Source: an uncultured Celeribacter sp. (GTDB lineage: Bacteria; Pseudomonadota; Alphaproteobacteria; Rhodobacterales; Rhodobacteraceae). Taken from it: a stretch of DNA of 64,000 nt. The notes under the pieces were generated by a model that saw nothing but the letters and a program-made list of their open reading frames with translations, ran no database searches and was not told where the DNA came from. This document shows positions 25,353 to 34,046 of the stretch, piece by piece. The stretch is taken from assembly GCF_963675965.1 (NCBI RefSeq), contig NZ_OY780935.1:124001-188000 (forward strand). The letters run 5' to 3'. Positions within the stretch are counted from its first letter, which is position 1; each line of letters opens with the position of its first letter. The translations under genes were made by a program, and so were the position numbers.

Positions 25353-25826
25353 ATGCGTGGTGTTCGGGCGGGGTCGATACAGAGCGCGGTGCGGTCTGTG
25401 TTTTCGGGGATCGGGGGGCTGGAATGCGCTTCGGTGGATCTGGGGGTGTCGGTGTCGACGCTGTCTTACGGCACGGCAGTGGACGAGGCGCGCCCCGGCG
25501 GGCTGGGGGTCAACTATCTGGACCGTCTGGGGCGGATGCACCGGGCGGCGGCGCTGCCGATGGCGCAACATTTCTCGACGCTGGCGGGCGGGTTCTTCCA
25601 GCCGGTCGACCTGAGCGGGATGGAGAGCGTGGCGATCCACGACCTGACCGCCGAGTTCGCCGAGGTGCTGCGCGACCATGCCTTCGCCCATTCCGAGGCC
25701 TCGCCGGATCCCACGGGCTACACCGAGGCGGAAACCCGCCAGATGATCGAAAGCCTGTCGCGCCTCTCCAAGGCGACGGCCCGGCTGCGCGCCGGGCTGC
25801 GCTTTGAAGTGGAGGTCTGGGGATGA
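25353..25826 (+). CDS. Phage-like hypothetical protein (157 aa)
   Basis: Helical C-terminal half (TEAETRQMIESLSRLSKATA). It overlaps the next gene by four bases. The ATG at 25353 is chosen over an upstream start in the AT-rich leader. No family recognised. Confidence 0.6.
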   Translation: MRGVRAGSIQSAVRSVFSGIGGLECASVDLGVSVSTLSYGTAVDEARPGGLGVNYLDRLGRMHRAAALPMAQHFSTLAGGFFQPVDLSGMESVAIHDLTAEFAEVLRDHAFAHSEASPDPTGYTEAETRQMIESLSRLSKATARLRAGLRFEVEVWG

Positions 25827-26455
25827 CAGGACTGACTGTTGTGGCAGGAAGTGACGCGGGCGCGGGTCTGCCGCGCTACCCCTATGGGATCGAAGATCGG
25901 CTGGACAGCCATCACTTCGTGCCATGGGAGCGCAGGCGCTGGCTCAACTCGGACATGCGGTTGCGCGGCGATGCGGAGTGCCGGGCGCATTATCTCGATC
26001 TGATCTGGATCTCCTATGATCAGTCGCCGATCGGCACCTTGCCCGATGATGTCGTTTTGCTGGCCAAGATGCTGATGGTGGAGCGCGAGCGTTTCGAGAC
26101 GCTGTGCCGCCTGCCGTATGGCCCATTGCACAACTGGACGCGCTGTGAGTGCGACGGCGGAGAGGTGCGGCTGTTCCACCCGATGGTGCTGCGGACCCTG
26201 ACTGAGGCCATGGCGCGGCGCGAAGACAATCGCGCGAAGAATGAGGCGGCCAATGCCGCGAAGCGCATTCAGCGGCTGCGGATCTCGCTGGCGGGCTATG
26301 ATGCCAAACTGGCGGAGAACGACGCCGCCGTGCGCTGGATCGATGAATGGCTTCTGAACCAGAGCGTCAATTATCGGGCGTCGAGCTGGATCGAGAAGGG
26401 CATCCGGGCCTGGGCGGATCATCGTCTCGGCCTTGGGTTTCGCCGCAAAGAGTAA
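25823..26455 (+). CDS. Replication-type phage protein, possibly DUF1376-like (210 aa)
   Basis: The first half (HHFVPWERRRWLNSDMRLRG, RAHYLDLIWISYDQSPIGTL, PDDVVLLAKML) has the layout of the DUF1376/YdaU domain common in phage replication regions. The second half is charged and helical. This suggests a primosomal role, but similarity is by eye only. Confidence 0.5.
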   Translation: MTGLTVVAGSDAGAGLPRYPYGIEDRLDSHHFVPWERRRWLNSDMRLRGDAECRAHYLDLIWISYDQSPIGTLPDDVVLLAKMLMVERERFETLCRLPYGPLHNWTRCECDGGEVRLFHPMVLRTLTEAMARREDNRAKNEAANAAKRIQRLRISLAGYDAKLAENDAAVRWIDEWLLNQSVNYRASSWIEKGIRAWADHRLGLGFRRKE

Positions 26456-26614
26456 ATGTCCCCAAGTGTCCTGAAGACAGTTCAAGACAGTCTCAGACTG
26501 TCCGGCACGACAGGGACATAGACAGAGACATTGAAAAAGACATTGGCACTCGCCGGACGGTCTGGCGGGGCGCGCTGTGGATAAGTCGGGATTTTGCAGA
26601 GAAAGGGGGCAGAG

Positions 26615-27241
26615 ATGGCAGAGGCAGGCAAAGAGCAGCAGGCGGGGCAGCAGGCAGGACAGGTGCAGTCCGAGAGCGGGCGGGGGCGTGTGCGCAGGCT
26701 TTTGATCACACCGCTGGAGGCGGGGGGCATGCAGCGCAAGCGGGGCAGGAGCGTGGCGGACCACGAGAAGATGCTGACCCGTCTGGCGGACAAGCTGGGC
26801 TACATGTCGGATCGCGGGCTGCAGGGGCTGGCGATGTATCTGGTGCGGATGGCGGGCGAGGGGCAGATCTGGCCGGTCGAGAACCTGATCCTGCGCACGG
26901 CCTGGTCGATGGAAACCCCTCCGCCGCGCGACAACGCCTATCTGATCAGCCTGATGAAGTCGCGGGCCGGGGAGGCGGCACTGGAAGGGGGCTATGTGCT
27001 GGAGCTTTACGCGGAGGCGCGCAGGCTCGGCCCGCCGCCCTCGCGCCACCAGGTGCTGCAGCTGAAAGACCGCGCGGCGCGCAACCGCGACCGGGCGCGG
27101 GTGATTGCGGATCAGATCAAGCGCAACGTGGCGCCCGCGACAGACCGGGACTGGCTGGAGGGCTATCACCGGCTGCGGGCGGAGGCCGAAGCGCTGGTGC
27201 TGGAAGGCAAGAGGGAACGGGAGCAGGGGGCGACATCATGA
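26615..27241 (+). CDS. Phage-like hypothetical protein (208 aa)
   Basis: A Gln/Gly-rich N-terminus precedes a helical domain (HEKMLTRLADKLGYMSDRGL, then AMYLVRMAGEGQIWPVENLI). A good site (GAAAGGGGG) precedes the ATG at 26615. It overlaps the next gene by four bases. May be a partner of the preceding replication-type protein. Confidence 0.6.
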   Translation: MAEAGKEQQAGQQAGQVQSESGRGRVRRLLITPLEAGGMQRKRGRSVADHEKMLTRLADKLGYMSDRGLQGLAMYLVRMAGEGQIWPVENLILRTAWSMETPPPRDNAYLISLMKSRAGEAALEGGYVLELYAEARRLGPPPSRHQVLQLKDRAARNRDRARVIADQIKRNVAPATDRDWLEGYHRLRAEAEALVLEGKREREQGATS

Positions 27242-27972
27242 AGGTGAGATTTGTCAGCGTGGCAGAACGTCAGGCACGGGTCAGAGCCGAGGCGCAGGCG
27301 GTGGCGCGGGTGAAGGCACAGGGGCAGGTGCCGCGCGCCTGCGGGACGGAGATGGCCGAGGCCCCGGCGCGCGGGGCGATCCGTCTGGTCACGCCGGTGG
27401 CCCGCCGGGTGGTTAACACGCCCGAGGATGGGCAGAAGCCCGGGAATGCAAACAGGCCTGAGGGCGGCAACAGGGTCGAGCGTCATGATCTGGGCTATGA
27501 GGGGCGCAAGGCGGCGCAGATCTGCGATGTCTTCGATCTGATGGCGGTGCGCGCGCGACGCACGCAGTTCACGCGGGCGCAGATTGCCACGGCGCGGCGC
27601 TATGCCGGTCTGGTGGAACGTCACTCCAAAGGGGCGATGAAATGCAGCTCGATGGAAAGCGCGCACAGTGGCTCAGGTGGCAGTGGCGGGCAGGGGACCT
27701 TCATGGACAGCTACCTGCAGGAGGGGCGCGAGATCGAACGGCTTCGGCGACGGGCCGGGATCGATCCGGTCACCGGCGCTTCTGCCGTGGTGCTGGCGCG
27801 CAAGGATGGCACGGGGCGCCGGGTCATGGCGCTGGACCTGCTGGACCGGGTCTGCCTTGCGCAGCACACGCCCACACAGGTGCTGCGCGACCTCGGCTGG
27901 TCCGCCTCCACCCGCCACCTCGCCCGCTGCCGCAAGGCCCTGGCCGACTGTCTGGACCGCATGGCGCGGTGA
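27238..27972 (+). CDS. Phage-like protein with C-terminal helix-turn-helix (244 aa)
   Basis: The middle segment (VFDLMAVRARRTQFTRAQIA) and the C-terminus (HTPTQVLRDLGWSASTRHLA) look like an antitermination- or RinA-like late-gene regulator. The start overlaps the previous stop (ATGA). It is the last gene of the phage-like module, where a terminase would be expected, but none follows. Confidence 0.6.
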   Translation: MKVRFVSVAERQARVRAEAQAVARVKAQGQVPRACGTEMAEAPARGAIRLVTPVARRVVNTPEDGQKPGNANRPEGGNRVERHDLGYEGRKAAQICDVFDLMAVRARRTQFTRAQIATARRYAGLVERHSKGAMKCSSMESAHSGSGGSGGQGTFMDSYLQEGREIERLRRRAGIDPVTGASAVVLARKDGTGRRVMALDLLDRVCLAQHTPTQVLRDLGWSASTRHLARCRKALADCLDRMAR

Positions 27973-28049
27973 GGGGCAGGCCTCAGCTCTGGGCCGGCAT
28001 TCGTGGGGGTGGCTGCGGATGTCCGGCTGGAGTGATGGAGGGTGGGTTT

Positions 28050-28160
28050 GCCATCGCTGCAGCGGAGATTCGTCAAACCGGACGCTGGCGACATCGTGCC
28101 GTATGATCTGGCAGGCCAAGGTCCGCAGTGCGGGACCTAGTTGCCGTTCGCTGCATAAGC
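28050..28160. repeat. Copy of the dispersed intergenic repeat
   Basis: Contains the block AAGGTCCGCAGTGCGGGAC (28118-28136), repeated with small changes at 28875-28893 and 40335-40353, and an outer TCAAACCGGACGCTGG / GTCCGGTTTG inverted pair. No gene is supported between 27973 and 28204. Confidence 0.6.
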
Positions 28161-28204
28161 GCTAATGTCCGGTTTGGCGAATAGAGAGCTTTACCTGTGT
28201 GGGG

Positions 28205-28555
28205 CTAGGTTTTTCCTAGTAACTGACGTTTGATGTAATCAGCTTCACCGGGGTCCGCATAGAGACTTATGAGCGTTTCAAACACCTCAGCAGCTTTTGT
28301 GGGATTGGCTGGTGCAATTGCCATGATCAAGATCCGTCCGAACACCGCGTTGCTATCAATCGGCATATCATAGCACGCACCGTCTTCAGCCATTCGGTCA
28401 TACGCCGCTTCTAGCGCTTCGGGATCAGCGAGGCTAGCACTCCAAAGAAATCTATATTGCGCAGATCGGAAACTATCGCCGAAATCATCCGACCGACAGA
28501 GCCTTATGAGGTCATCTGCGCTCTCCAGAAGTTGGGAAACGACAAAGTCGCGCAT
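28205..28555 (-). CDS. Hypothetical protein (116 aa)
   Basis: Acidic helical protein (MRDFVVSQLLESADDLIRL). The ATG at 28555 has GAGGGG eight bases upstream; an in-frame longer version begins at 28624. No family recognised. It is flanked by copies of the dispersed repeat. Confidence 0.6.
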   Translation of the reverse strand: MRDFVVSQLLESADDLIRLCRSDDFGDSFRSAQYRFLWSASLADPEALEAAYDRMAEDGACYDMPIDSNAVFGRILIMAIAPANPTKAAEVFETLISLYADPGEADYIKRQLLGKT

Positions 28556-28624
28556 GGTATTTTTCCCCTCGACAGACTTGTTCATGCCCTTTTCTTTCGT
28601 GTCATTAAGGCGAAACCCTGCCAC

Positions 28625-28988
28625 CTTTTAGGCCGTGCGGCAACGCAGCTGGTTGCGTATTGTTGCCACCGAAGCTGACTTTCGTACTCGGTGCAGCATT
28701 TAACACCTTGGGCTCAAACCGGACTTGCGGCGCTGCGGCAAGCCGCATGACCTGCCGGTCAGCGCTGCACGGTGCTTTCGGCCCTGAGCCGACCTTGGTC
28801 GGGCTCACCGTTGCCGCAGCGCGGCTTCCCCATACCGGACCTTCATGGCACCGCGCAGCATCGTCCAGGGCCCCGAGGTCCGCAGTGCGGGACATGGTGT
28901 GAATTCGCTGCGTTTGAACAAGATGCTGCTTTCGTGCGCATTGCGGACTTTCATCAGCAATAGCGCACGAGTTGCACAGTTCGAGAGG
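28625..28988. repeat. Intergenic stretch with a long copy of the dispersed repeat
   Basis: From 28710 (GGGCTCAAACCGGACTTGCG, identical to 13352-13371) to 28893 (GAGGTCCGCAGTGCGGGAC) the sequence is a mosaic of short inverted and direct blocks. No gene is supported in this 360-bp interval. Confidence 0.6.
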
Positions 28989-29954
28989 TTATGGCTTTGA
29001 TCCAATGGGAAAGTCTGTCCATTCCTCCACGGGCAAAGTGTTTTGCCTTGTTCTGCTGCGTACCAAGACCTGAACTGAAAGGTCAACAAGGGCGTCGGAA
29101 CCTCCCGAAAAACTCCCCGAGACAGGTACGACCTGGTGGATGTCGCGACCGACTGCGACCGGTATCAAGTTTCCGGACCCGACGCTCCGGTTCGTTGGAT
29201 CGAATGCAATCCAACCAGCACCGGGGATAAATATTTCGACCCAGGCATGTGTAGTTCCTGAACCCGTCGACCCGACGAGGCCTATTTCGGGATCGGACAG
29301 ATAGCCGGAGACGATGCGGGCCCCCAGGCCAAGACGGCGGACTGCCTCTGCAAGCAGGACAGCGAAATCGCGGCACGAACCCCATCCCCTGTCGAGTGTC
29401 TCGATCGGCGACTGGGTGCCTTCGTCGTCGCGGCTCTGGTAGGAAATCTGCGTGAACACACCATTGCTGATGTCCTTCAGCAGAGACAGCGTGTCGGTCG
29501 GGCGTGCCATGACAAAGCCCTCGATCCATCTGGCAAGGCGGCCATCGATGTCATCGTATTGCGGCACCGTCAGAGCACCCAGGTCCGTCCATTCGTCGGC
29601 GGCGTAGACAAAGGGGTACTGGGCGGCCGAGGCAGCGATGGCAAAGACCGGCCAGGCTGGCGCGGTCAGTTCCACGGTGGCGCGGCTTTCGATCACCAGA
29701 TGATCTGTCGGACCGTCAAAGATGGCGGTGCCGATCGCGTTGCCGGCCACATCATGCACCCAGGTTACGGTCGCCGTCGGGGCAATGGAGATCTCGTGGG
29801 AGAAAAGACGCAATTCCCGCGTTTCGCGGGGACGTAGCATAAACCTGTGCGGTCCGAGAGAGACCGCCTGACGGTACCGGTAGGTTGTGGTGTGAACGAT
29901 GTCGAGGCAGGCCAAAATGGGCGTCCAGTGTGGTTCGAGGAAGACGGCACGCAC
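28989..29954 (-). CDS. Transglutaminase-like cysteine protease family protein (321 aa)
   Basis: An N-terminal beta domain typical of this family (LDIVHTTTYRYRQAVSLGPH) precedes the transglutaminase core with the catalytic Cys in RGWGSCRDFAVLL, His in GTTHAWVEIF and Asp in FDPTNRS. The start here is a GTG; a TTG at 29915 would give a more typical N-terminus. Such proteins are cytosolic or surface peptidases of unclear role. It ends an operon of mostly unknown genes. Confidence 0.85.
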   Translation of the reverse strand: MRAVFLEPHWTPILACLDIVHTTTYRYRQAVSLGPHRFMLRPRETRELRLFSHEISIAPTATVTWVHDVAGNAIGTAIFDGPTDHLVIESRATVELTAPAWPVFAIAASAAQYPFVYAADEWTDLGALTVPQYDDIDGRLARWIEGFVMARPTDTLSLLKDISNGVFTQISYQSRDDEGTQSPIETLDRGWGSCRDFAVLLAEAVRRLGLGARIVSGYLSDPEIGLVGSTGSGTTHAWVEIFIPGAGWIAFDPTNRSVGSGNLIPVAVGRDIHQVVPVSGSFSGGSDALVDLSVQVLVRSRTRQNTLPVEEWTDFPIGSKP

Positions 29955-29965
29955 GCCGATGCGGA

Positions 29966-30175
29966 TCAGCGGCGGCGCGATGACCCGGAGCTATCGGGCA
30001 CGGCGTTTCGCCAGGCGTTCAATCCCTTGCAGCGCCTGCAGATCCGCTCTCCGAAGCCTTCGCTCCAGAACAGGGTTTCGCCCCGCAGGCATTGGCGTTC
30101 CTGCGGAACGTCGCGCCGAGCCCTTACGGTCACGGTGTATGGCATTGCGCCTTCGGCCATGACCCTGCCCGACAT
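29966..30175 (-). CDS. Small zinc-ribbon-like protein (69 aa)
   Basis: The core ERQCLRGETLFWSEGFGERI followed by CRRCKG resembles a small zinc-ribbon family in which a first CxxC precedes 'F-SEG--ERIC--C'; here the second Cys of the first pair is Gly. The ATG shares one base with the stop of the upstream gene. Probably a cytosolic small protein; metal binding is doubtful with three cysteines. Confidence 0.6.
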   Translation of the reverse strand: MSGRVMAEGAMPYTVTVRARRDVPQERQCLRGETLFWSEGFGERICRRCKGLNAWRNAVPDSSGSSRRR

Positions 30176-30708
30176 CAAATCTGTCCCGTTAAGTGGCGGC
30201 TGCGCGATCGCGACAGCGTTTCCGATCTTGAAGGCATTCCTTCGTTTTCGGCGTCCCGGATTGACGCATCGTCTTGCGTTCTTTGGGTGGTCGTTGCCGA
30301 CCCCGGCACATTCAGTTCGGGATCAGGCGTCCCACGTTCAGAATAGAGATGTCGCAAATGCGCCTCTGAGACTCCGTCAGCCTTCATCACAAGACGCACC
30401 ATCGGATCAGATAACATTTCCTCGAGAAGGAGGTCGGACAAAGCCTTGCCCGTCAGCTTGTCCCTGGCGCGTGCGTGGTCGAGGTCGGCAAGGGAAACTG
30501 TCAGGGCCCGCGCAAGCCCGGGATGCGATATCCGGGGATGAAGCTTCACCAGGACGGAGGCCTTCCAGGCTGCGGGATCCTTTCGATCGGGTGGCGAAAC
30601 CAACTCCGTTTCGATCTCGTACTCTCCCGCCGGGAGCGTCTCGTTGAAGCCGGGTACAGTGAACGGTCGGGCGAACACCGCGACGGTCTTGCTCGTCAGA
30701 TCTTCCAT
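30175..30708 (-). CDS. Hypothetical protein with a PFT-x-PG domain (177 aa)
   Basis: The N-terminal 40 residues (VFARPFTVPGFNETLPAGEY) match the protein at 33732-34046 (NPFTLPGYPGDLPTGDYEV), so the two share a small beta-type domain. The C-terminus ends with a Ser/Arg-rich tail containing ENEGMPSR. The ATG at 30708 is chosen over an upstream start. Function unknown. Confidence 0.65.
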   Translation of the reverse strand: MEDLTSKTVAVFARPFTVPGFNETLPAGEYEIETELVSPPDRKDPAAWKASVLVKLHPRISHPGLARALTVSLADLDHARARDKLTGKALSDLLLEEMLSDPMVRLVMKADGVSEAHLRHLYSERGTPDPELNVPGSATTTQRTQDDASIRDAENEGMPSRSETLSRSRSRHLTGQI

Positions 30709-30784
30709 CGGCGTGGTTCTCCATATTGCTGCTGCGGGTGGCCCGCGCCCCCTTTGAGGACGGGGCACGTGGCCTTTGCACGTC

Positions 30785-30922
30785 TCAAGATGTCTTGGAT
30801 TTCGTTGGCGCTTCCTTGCCGGCGGCCTTGGGTTTGTTCGCTTTGGCAGGAGTCTTCGCGGTCTCCGCAGGCTTCGGCTTCATTGCGGCCGCAGCCCTGG
30901 CAGTCAGGTCCTTGAAGGACAT
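30785..30922 (-). CDS. Tiny Lys/Ala/Pro-rich protein (45 aa)
   Basis: Sequence begins MSFKDLTARAAAAMKPKP and continues as a lysine/alanine/proline-rich tail. AAAGGA lies nine bases upstream. Similar very short basic proteins accompany stress gene clusters in alphaproteobacteria; a nucleic-acid or ribosome association is only an inference from charge. Confidence 0.6.
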   Translation of the reverse strand: MSFKDLTARAAAAMKPKPAETAKTPAKANKPKAAGKEAPTKSKTS

Positions 30923-31054
30923 GTCATCGATCCTTTGATTGGCCGGCGCAAACTCGTCGTCCATGATGGACTGGGAGGCTTGACATCGGTTCTACATATA
31001 TGGGGACCAGACACTCAACTTACGACGGCGCACTTCGAAGAAAACCAAAGTCCG

Positions 31055-31861
31055 TCAGGCCAATTCATCGGTCCAGACCTTGAATTCCGTCAAAGTGTTT
31101 TCCCCGAATGTCTGGGTCAGCGGCACATCGGCGGCATCGCGGCCGCGCGCAATCAGAATTCTCGCAAACCTCGGTTTGTTGTTGCGCGGGTCGAACATGT
31201 GCCATTCACCAGCGAGAAAGACCTCCATCCATGCGGCGAAGTCTCCAGGCGGATGCGGGAGAGGCTCACCAATGTCGCTCAAATATCCGGTGCAGTAACG
31301 TGCCGGAATATTCATGCAGCGACACAAGGCGATAGCGAGATGGGCAAAATCGCGGCAAACGCCCTGCCACTCAGCTATCGTCTGCGATGCGGTGCGCGTC
31401 GCTTTCGCCTGCATGTAGTCGAAGCGGACATGTTCGTGCACGAAATCGCAGATCGCCTGGACACGGGACCAACCGGGTTCCGTGGTCTCGAAACGTCGCC
31501 AGGCCTCCTCCGAGAGAAGATCGGTATCGCAATATCGGCTCCCCTGCAGGAACACGAGAGTCTCGAACGGCAGATCCTGAACCGCGTGCTGCTGCGCATC
31601 AGGAAAGACGGGATCGGGCTGGCCGGTATCGCGGAAGATGCCGTCTGTCGACAGGGTAAAGTCGCCCTCCGGGGCCAGCATGCGGGTACACCAGTTGCCG
31701 AAGCCATCCCGGTAGCTTTCGAGCGGCATGCTGGGGGAGGTCACGAGATAGTCCGCGCGCTCCAGGTCGCAGAAGCGCGAATAGTGAACGTTCAGCAGCG
31801 CGATCAGCGGCGTCGGTTGGGGGAAGCGGTATCGCAGACGACACCCTATGCTGACCCGCAT
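31055..31861 (-). CDS. Second transglutaminase-like protein (268 aa)
   Basis: A beta-rich N-terminal region (SIGCRLRYRFPQPTPLIALL) precedes a transglutaminase core with Cys in WQGVCRDFAHLA and the segment GDFAAWMEVFLAGEWHMFDP. The classic 'THAW' His is Ala-Trp here, followed by FDPRNNKPR, as in a subgroup of these proteins. I choose the ATG at 31861 (family-like start) over one 45 bp upstream. It shares the operon with the first transglutaminase. Confidence 0.8.
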   Translation of the reverse strand: MRVSIGCRLRYRFPQPTPLIALLNVHYSRFCDLERADYLVTSPSMPLESYRDGFGNWCTRMLAPEGDFTLSTDGIFRDTGQPDPVFPDAQQHAVQDLPFETLVFLQGSRYCDTDLLSEEAWRRFETTEPGWSRVQAICDFVHEHVRFDYMQAKATRTASQTIAEWQGVCRDFAHLAIALCRCMNIPARYCTGYLSDIGEPLPHPPGDFAAWMEVFLAGEWHMFDPRNNKPRFARILIARGRDAADVPLTQTFGENTLTEFKVWTDELA

Positions 31862-31895
31862 GCCAGACGCGCGGCCGCGCCTTGTAATGTCACGA

Positions 31896-32678
31896 TCACC
31901 GTCCAAGAATGCACGCCCCGTCGGAGAGCCGGAAGCCTCGATTGCAGCTCCACCGGTTGCCGGATCGGTCGAGATAGGCGTTCAACGGCAAATTGATAGC
32001 GACGCAGGCGCCGCTCAGAGGCTCGTATCCACGCTGACAGCGCCAGCCCGGTCCATAGGATGCCTGGTCAAGAAACGCGTTCGTCGGCACCACGATGGCG
32101 TCGCATCGGTCGTCGATCTTGACGAACCCTCGATCGCACGCCCAGGCGGCGCCATAGTCTGCGTTGGTCAGATATGCATTTGTCGGCACAGCAATCGGCT
32201 CGCAGGAGTTGGAACTGGCCGAGAAACCACGCTCGCAGGTCCAACCAGAGCCTGAGGTGTCGCCGGTGAGATAGGCGTTGTCTGGCAGGACGATTGACAC
32301 GCAACCATCGCGCTCTTGCCGGAAACCGCGTTCGCATTGCCAATCGTCGCCGTAAGACCGGAGGAAGGCGTTGGCGGGCACCGGGATGGGATTGCAGGAC
32401 GTTCCGCCCACTTCCTCATACCCACGATCGCACTCCCACCCCGTCCCGTAGGAGCGTCCGGTTGGATAGGCATGCTCGGGGATATCAAGCGCGAGGCATT
32501 TGTTGCCTTCCACCCGGTAACCGAGATTGCAGACCCAGCCGCTGCCATAGCTGCGCGGCTGAGCGTTCTCGGGCATCGGACCCGTGCCATCCTGCGCAAG
32601 AACTGGGAAGGCCAAGGACGCGATCACACCAGCTATTGCTGCCGTTCTCGCAATCAGCCTCGCGAGGGGATGTCTCAT
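31896..32678 (-). CDS. Secreted protein with seven Cys-Cys repeats (260 aa)
   Basis: After a signal peptide (residues 1-28, AIAGVIASLAFPVLAQ) come seven tandem units of about 31 residues. The unit pattern is SYGxGWxCxRGF, 8-10 residues, CxxIxVPxNAYL, so each has two cysteines that could pair. The final unit ends the protein. It is an extracellular or cell-surface repeat protein. A longer in-frame start at 32882 overlaps the upstream gene but would bury the signal peptide; AAGGAG precedes the chosen start. Confidence 0.75.
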   Translation of the reverse strand: MRHPLARLIARTAAIAGVIASLAFPVLAQDGTGPMPENAQPRSYGSGWVCNLGYRVEGNKCLALDIPEHAYPTGRSYGTGWECDRGYEEVGGTSCNPIPVPANAFLRSYGDDWQCERGFRQERDGCVSIVLPDNAYLTGDTSGSGWTCERGFSASSNSCEPIAVPTNAYLTNADYGAAWACDRGFVKIDDRCDAIVVPTNAFLDQASYGPGWRCQRGYEPLSGACVAINLPLNAYLDRSGNRWSCNRGFRLSDGACILGR

Positions 32679-32878
32679 CGCCGCTTGCTCCTTAGCGGAC
32701 CAGATTCCGCCAGTTGCTGCGGGTGTCTTCGATAGCTCAAGCGTGAGCGTTGCGGTCAGCCGCCGGGTGCGTGCGACCGGTGTTAGGGAGGCCTTTGAGT
32801 TCGGTCTCGATGGCATGCCTTCGTTCTCGGCCACCTGGATCGCGAAGCCCTGCGGGACGGTCGGGAGGGTGCTACCGG

Positions 32879-33352
32879 TCATCTGAGGGACAACTTGTGC
32901 AAGGCCGCAGCCGCAAGGGCATGTTCCTTCTGGTGGTAGTCGCCGCGGAACTTGCCATCCACCTGCACCTCCCAGATGCCGTTTCTTTCGCGCACCTGAA
33001 CCCCATCTCGCCGCGTTGGCCTGTTCATGGAGGACTTCTTTGCTCCTTTGCTTCTCGGCGGCTCGGGCTGCTTGTCGGACACGTCCTGCTCCTTCGCGAT
33101 GGGCGCGCGCACTTCTCCGAGGAGAATCACCGCGCGAACGAATTCTTCCGCGTAGTCGTCGGTTTCGCGGTGGTCATGTTCGTGCCGGGCCAGACTCATC
33201 GGCTCGACGAACCGTGCTCTCAAATGATCGATGAACCGCGGCTCCGTGCGGGCCATGTAGGCGATCAGAGCTTGCAGGATCCGTTCATGAGCCAGCACAC
33301 GCCGTTCGAGGTCAGTGGTTTCTGGGGATGCTATCGGCATGGCGCGGTTCAT
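32879..33352 (-). CDS. Hypothetical protein (157 aa)
   Basis: Two parts: an N-terminal helical region (LERRVLAHERILQALIAYMA) and a C-terminal region (GVQVRERNGIWEVQVDGKFR) that resembles a small beta domain with 'W-V--DGKF-GDY' as in DUF2188-type proteins. It overlaps the upstream gene by four bases. Function unknown. Confidence 0.65.
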   Translation of the reverse strand: MNRAMPIASPETTDLERRVLAHERILQALIAYMARTEPRFIDHLRARFVEPMSLARHEHDHRETDDYAEEFVRAVILLGEVRAPIAKEQDVSDKQPEPPRSKGAKKSSMNRPTRRDGVQVRERNGIWEVQVDGKFRGDYHQKEHALAAAALHKLSLR

Positions 33353-33735
33353 CCTTCATCGACCGCGCTTTCCGGGCGCTCCGGCAACGAGTCAACATCA
33401 AGGGCTGCCAGGCAGGCCTGCGCGATATCGCGGTTCGGAGCATCTGTTCCGGGCACCGTCGCCCAGCCCGCCTCCATCAGGGCATCACGCCGCTGATAGC
33501 TCGAGGCCGCCCGGATCGTTTCAAGCTTTTCGGTCCGTGCTGGGTCGGACTGCGCCATCTCAAGGCAAACCGGCACCATGGAGGCGATGACATCCTCTTG
33601 GGACATCGCCATTGCCCTGTCATTCGCGGTTCCACCGGTCACCCAGCCGCCCCACGTAAAACCGACCAAGCCGACAAGAGCCGCGCCGATCACGGCACCA
33701 TAGATGCCGGGCTTGAGCCATTCGGGAGCATTCAT
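33349..33735 (-). CDS. Membrane-anchored hypothetical protein (128 aa)
   Basis: One N-terminal membrane segment (GAVIGAALVGLVGFTWGGWV) is followed by a soluble domain with two cysteines (VPVCLEMAQSDPAR, DIAQACLAALDV), likely periplasmic. It overlaps both neighbours by four bases. Confidence 0.65.
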   Translation of the reverse strand: MNAPEWLKPGIYGAVIGAALVGLVGFTWGGWVTGGTANDRAMAMSQEDVIASMVPVCLEMAQSDPARTEKLETIRAASSYQRRDALMEAGWATVPGTDAPNRDIAQACLAALDVDSLPERPESAVDEG

Positions 33736-34046
33736 TTCAAGTCCTCCTGCGGAGAAAGCGCCGCCTCGCTGTGATTGTTTTTCTCAGTCGCGCCCCGATC
33801 TCGGTTCAGCACCTCTTTCAGGTCGCTGTCGGAAATCGCCCGTAACTCTGTGCGTCCCGCATGACCGCCCCTTCCGAGCACCGTCAGGTAGGTCGCCGTC
33901 CGGCGATACGCCTCGAAACTCAACCCCTGAAGAAATTCCTCTTCGACGAGAACCTCGTAGTCGCCCGTGGGTAGATCGCCCGGGTATCCCGGCAAGGTGA
34001 ACGGGTTCGAAACCGTCACCGTCGATTTGGTCGACCGCATGTTCAT
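33732..34046 (-). CDS. PFT-x-PG domain protein, paralogue of the 30175 gene (104 aa)
   Basis: Contains NPFTLPGYPGDLPTGDYEV, close to the N-terminal domain of the 30175-30708 gene. It opens this minus-strand operon; GGAG lies eight bases before the ATG at 34046. Function unknown. Confidence 0.65.
   Translation of the reverse strand: MNMRSTKSTVTVSNPFTLPGYPGDLPTGDYEVLVEEEFLQGLSFEAYRRTATYLTVLGRGGHAGRTELRAISDSDLKEVLNRDRGATEKNNHSEAALSPQEDLK

Noticed and set aside
30207..30346. Plus-strand frames over the stress operon
   Set aside because: They oppose genes with overlaps and domain signals and have no ribosome-binding sites.
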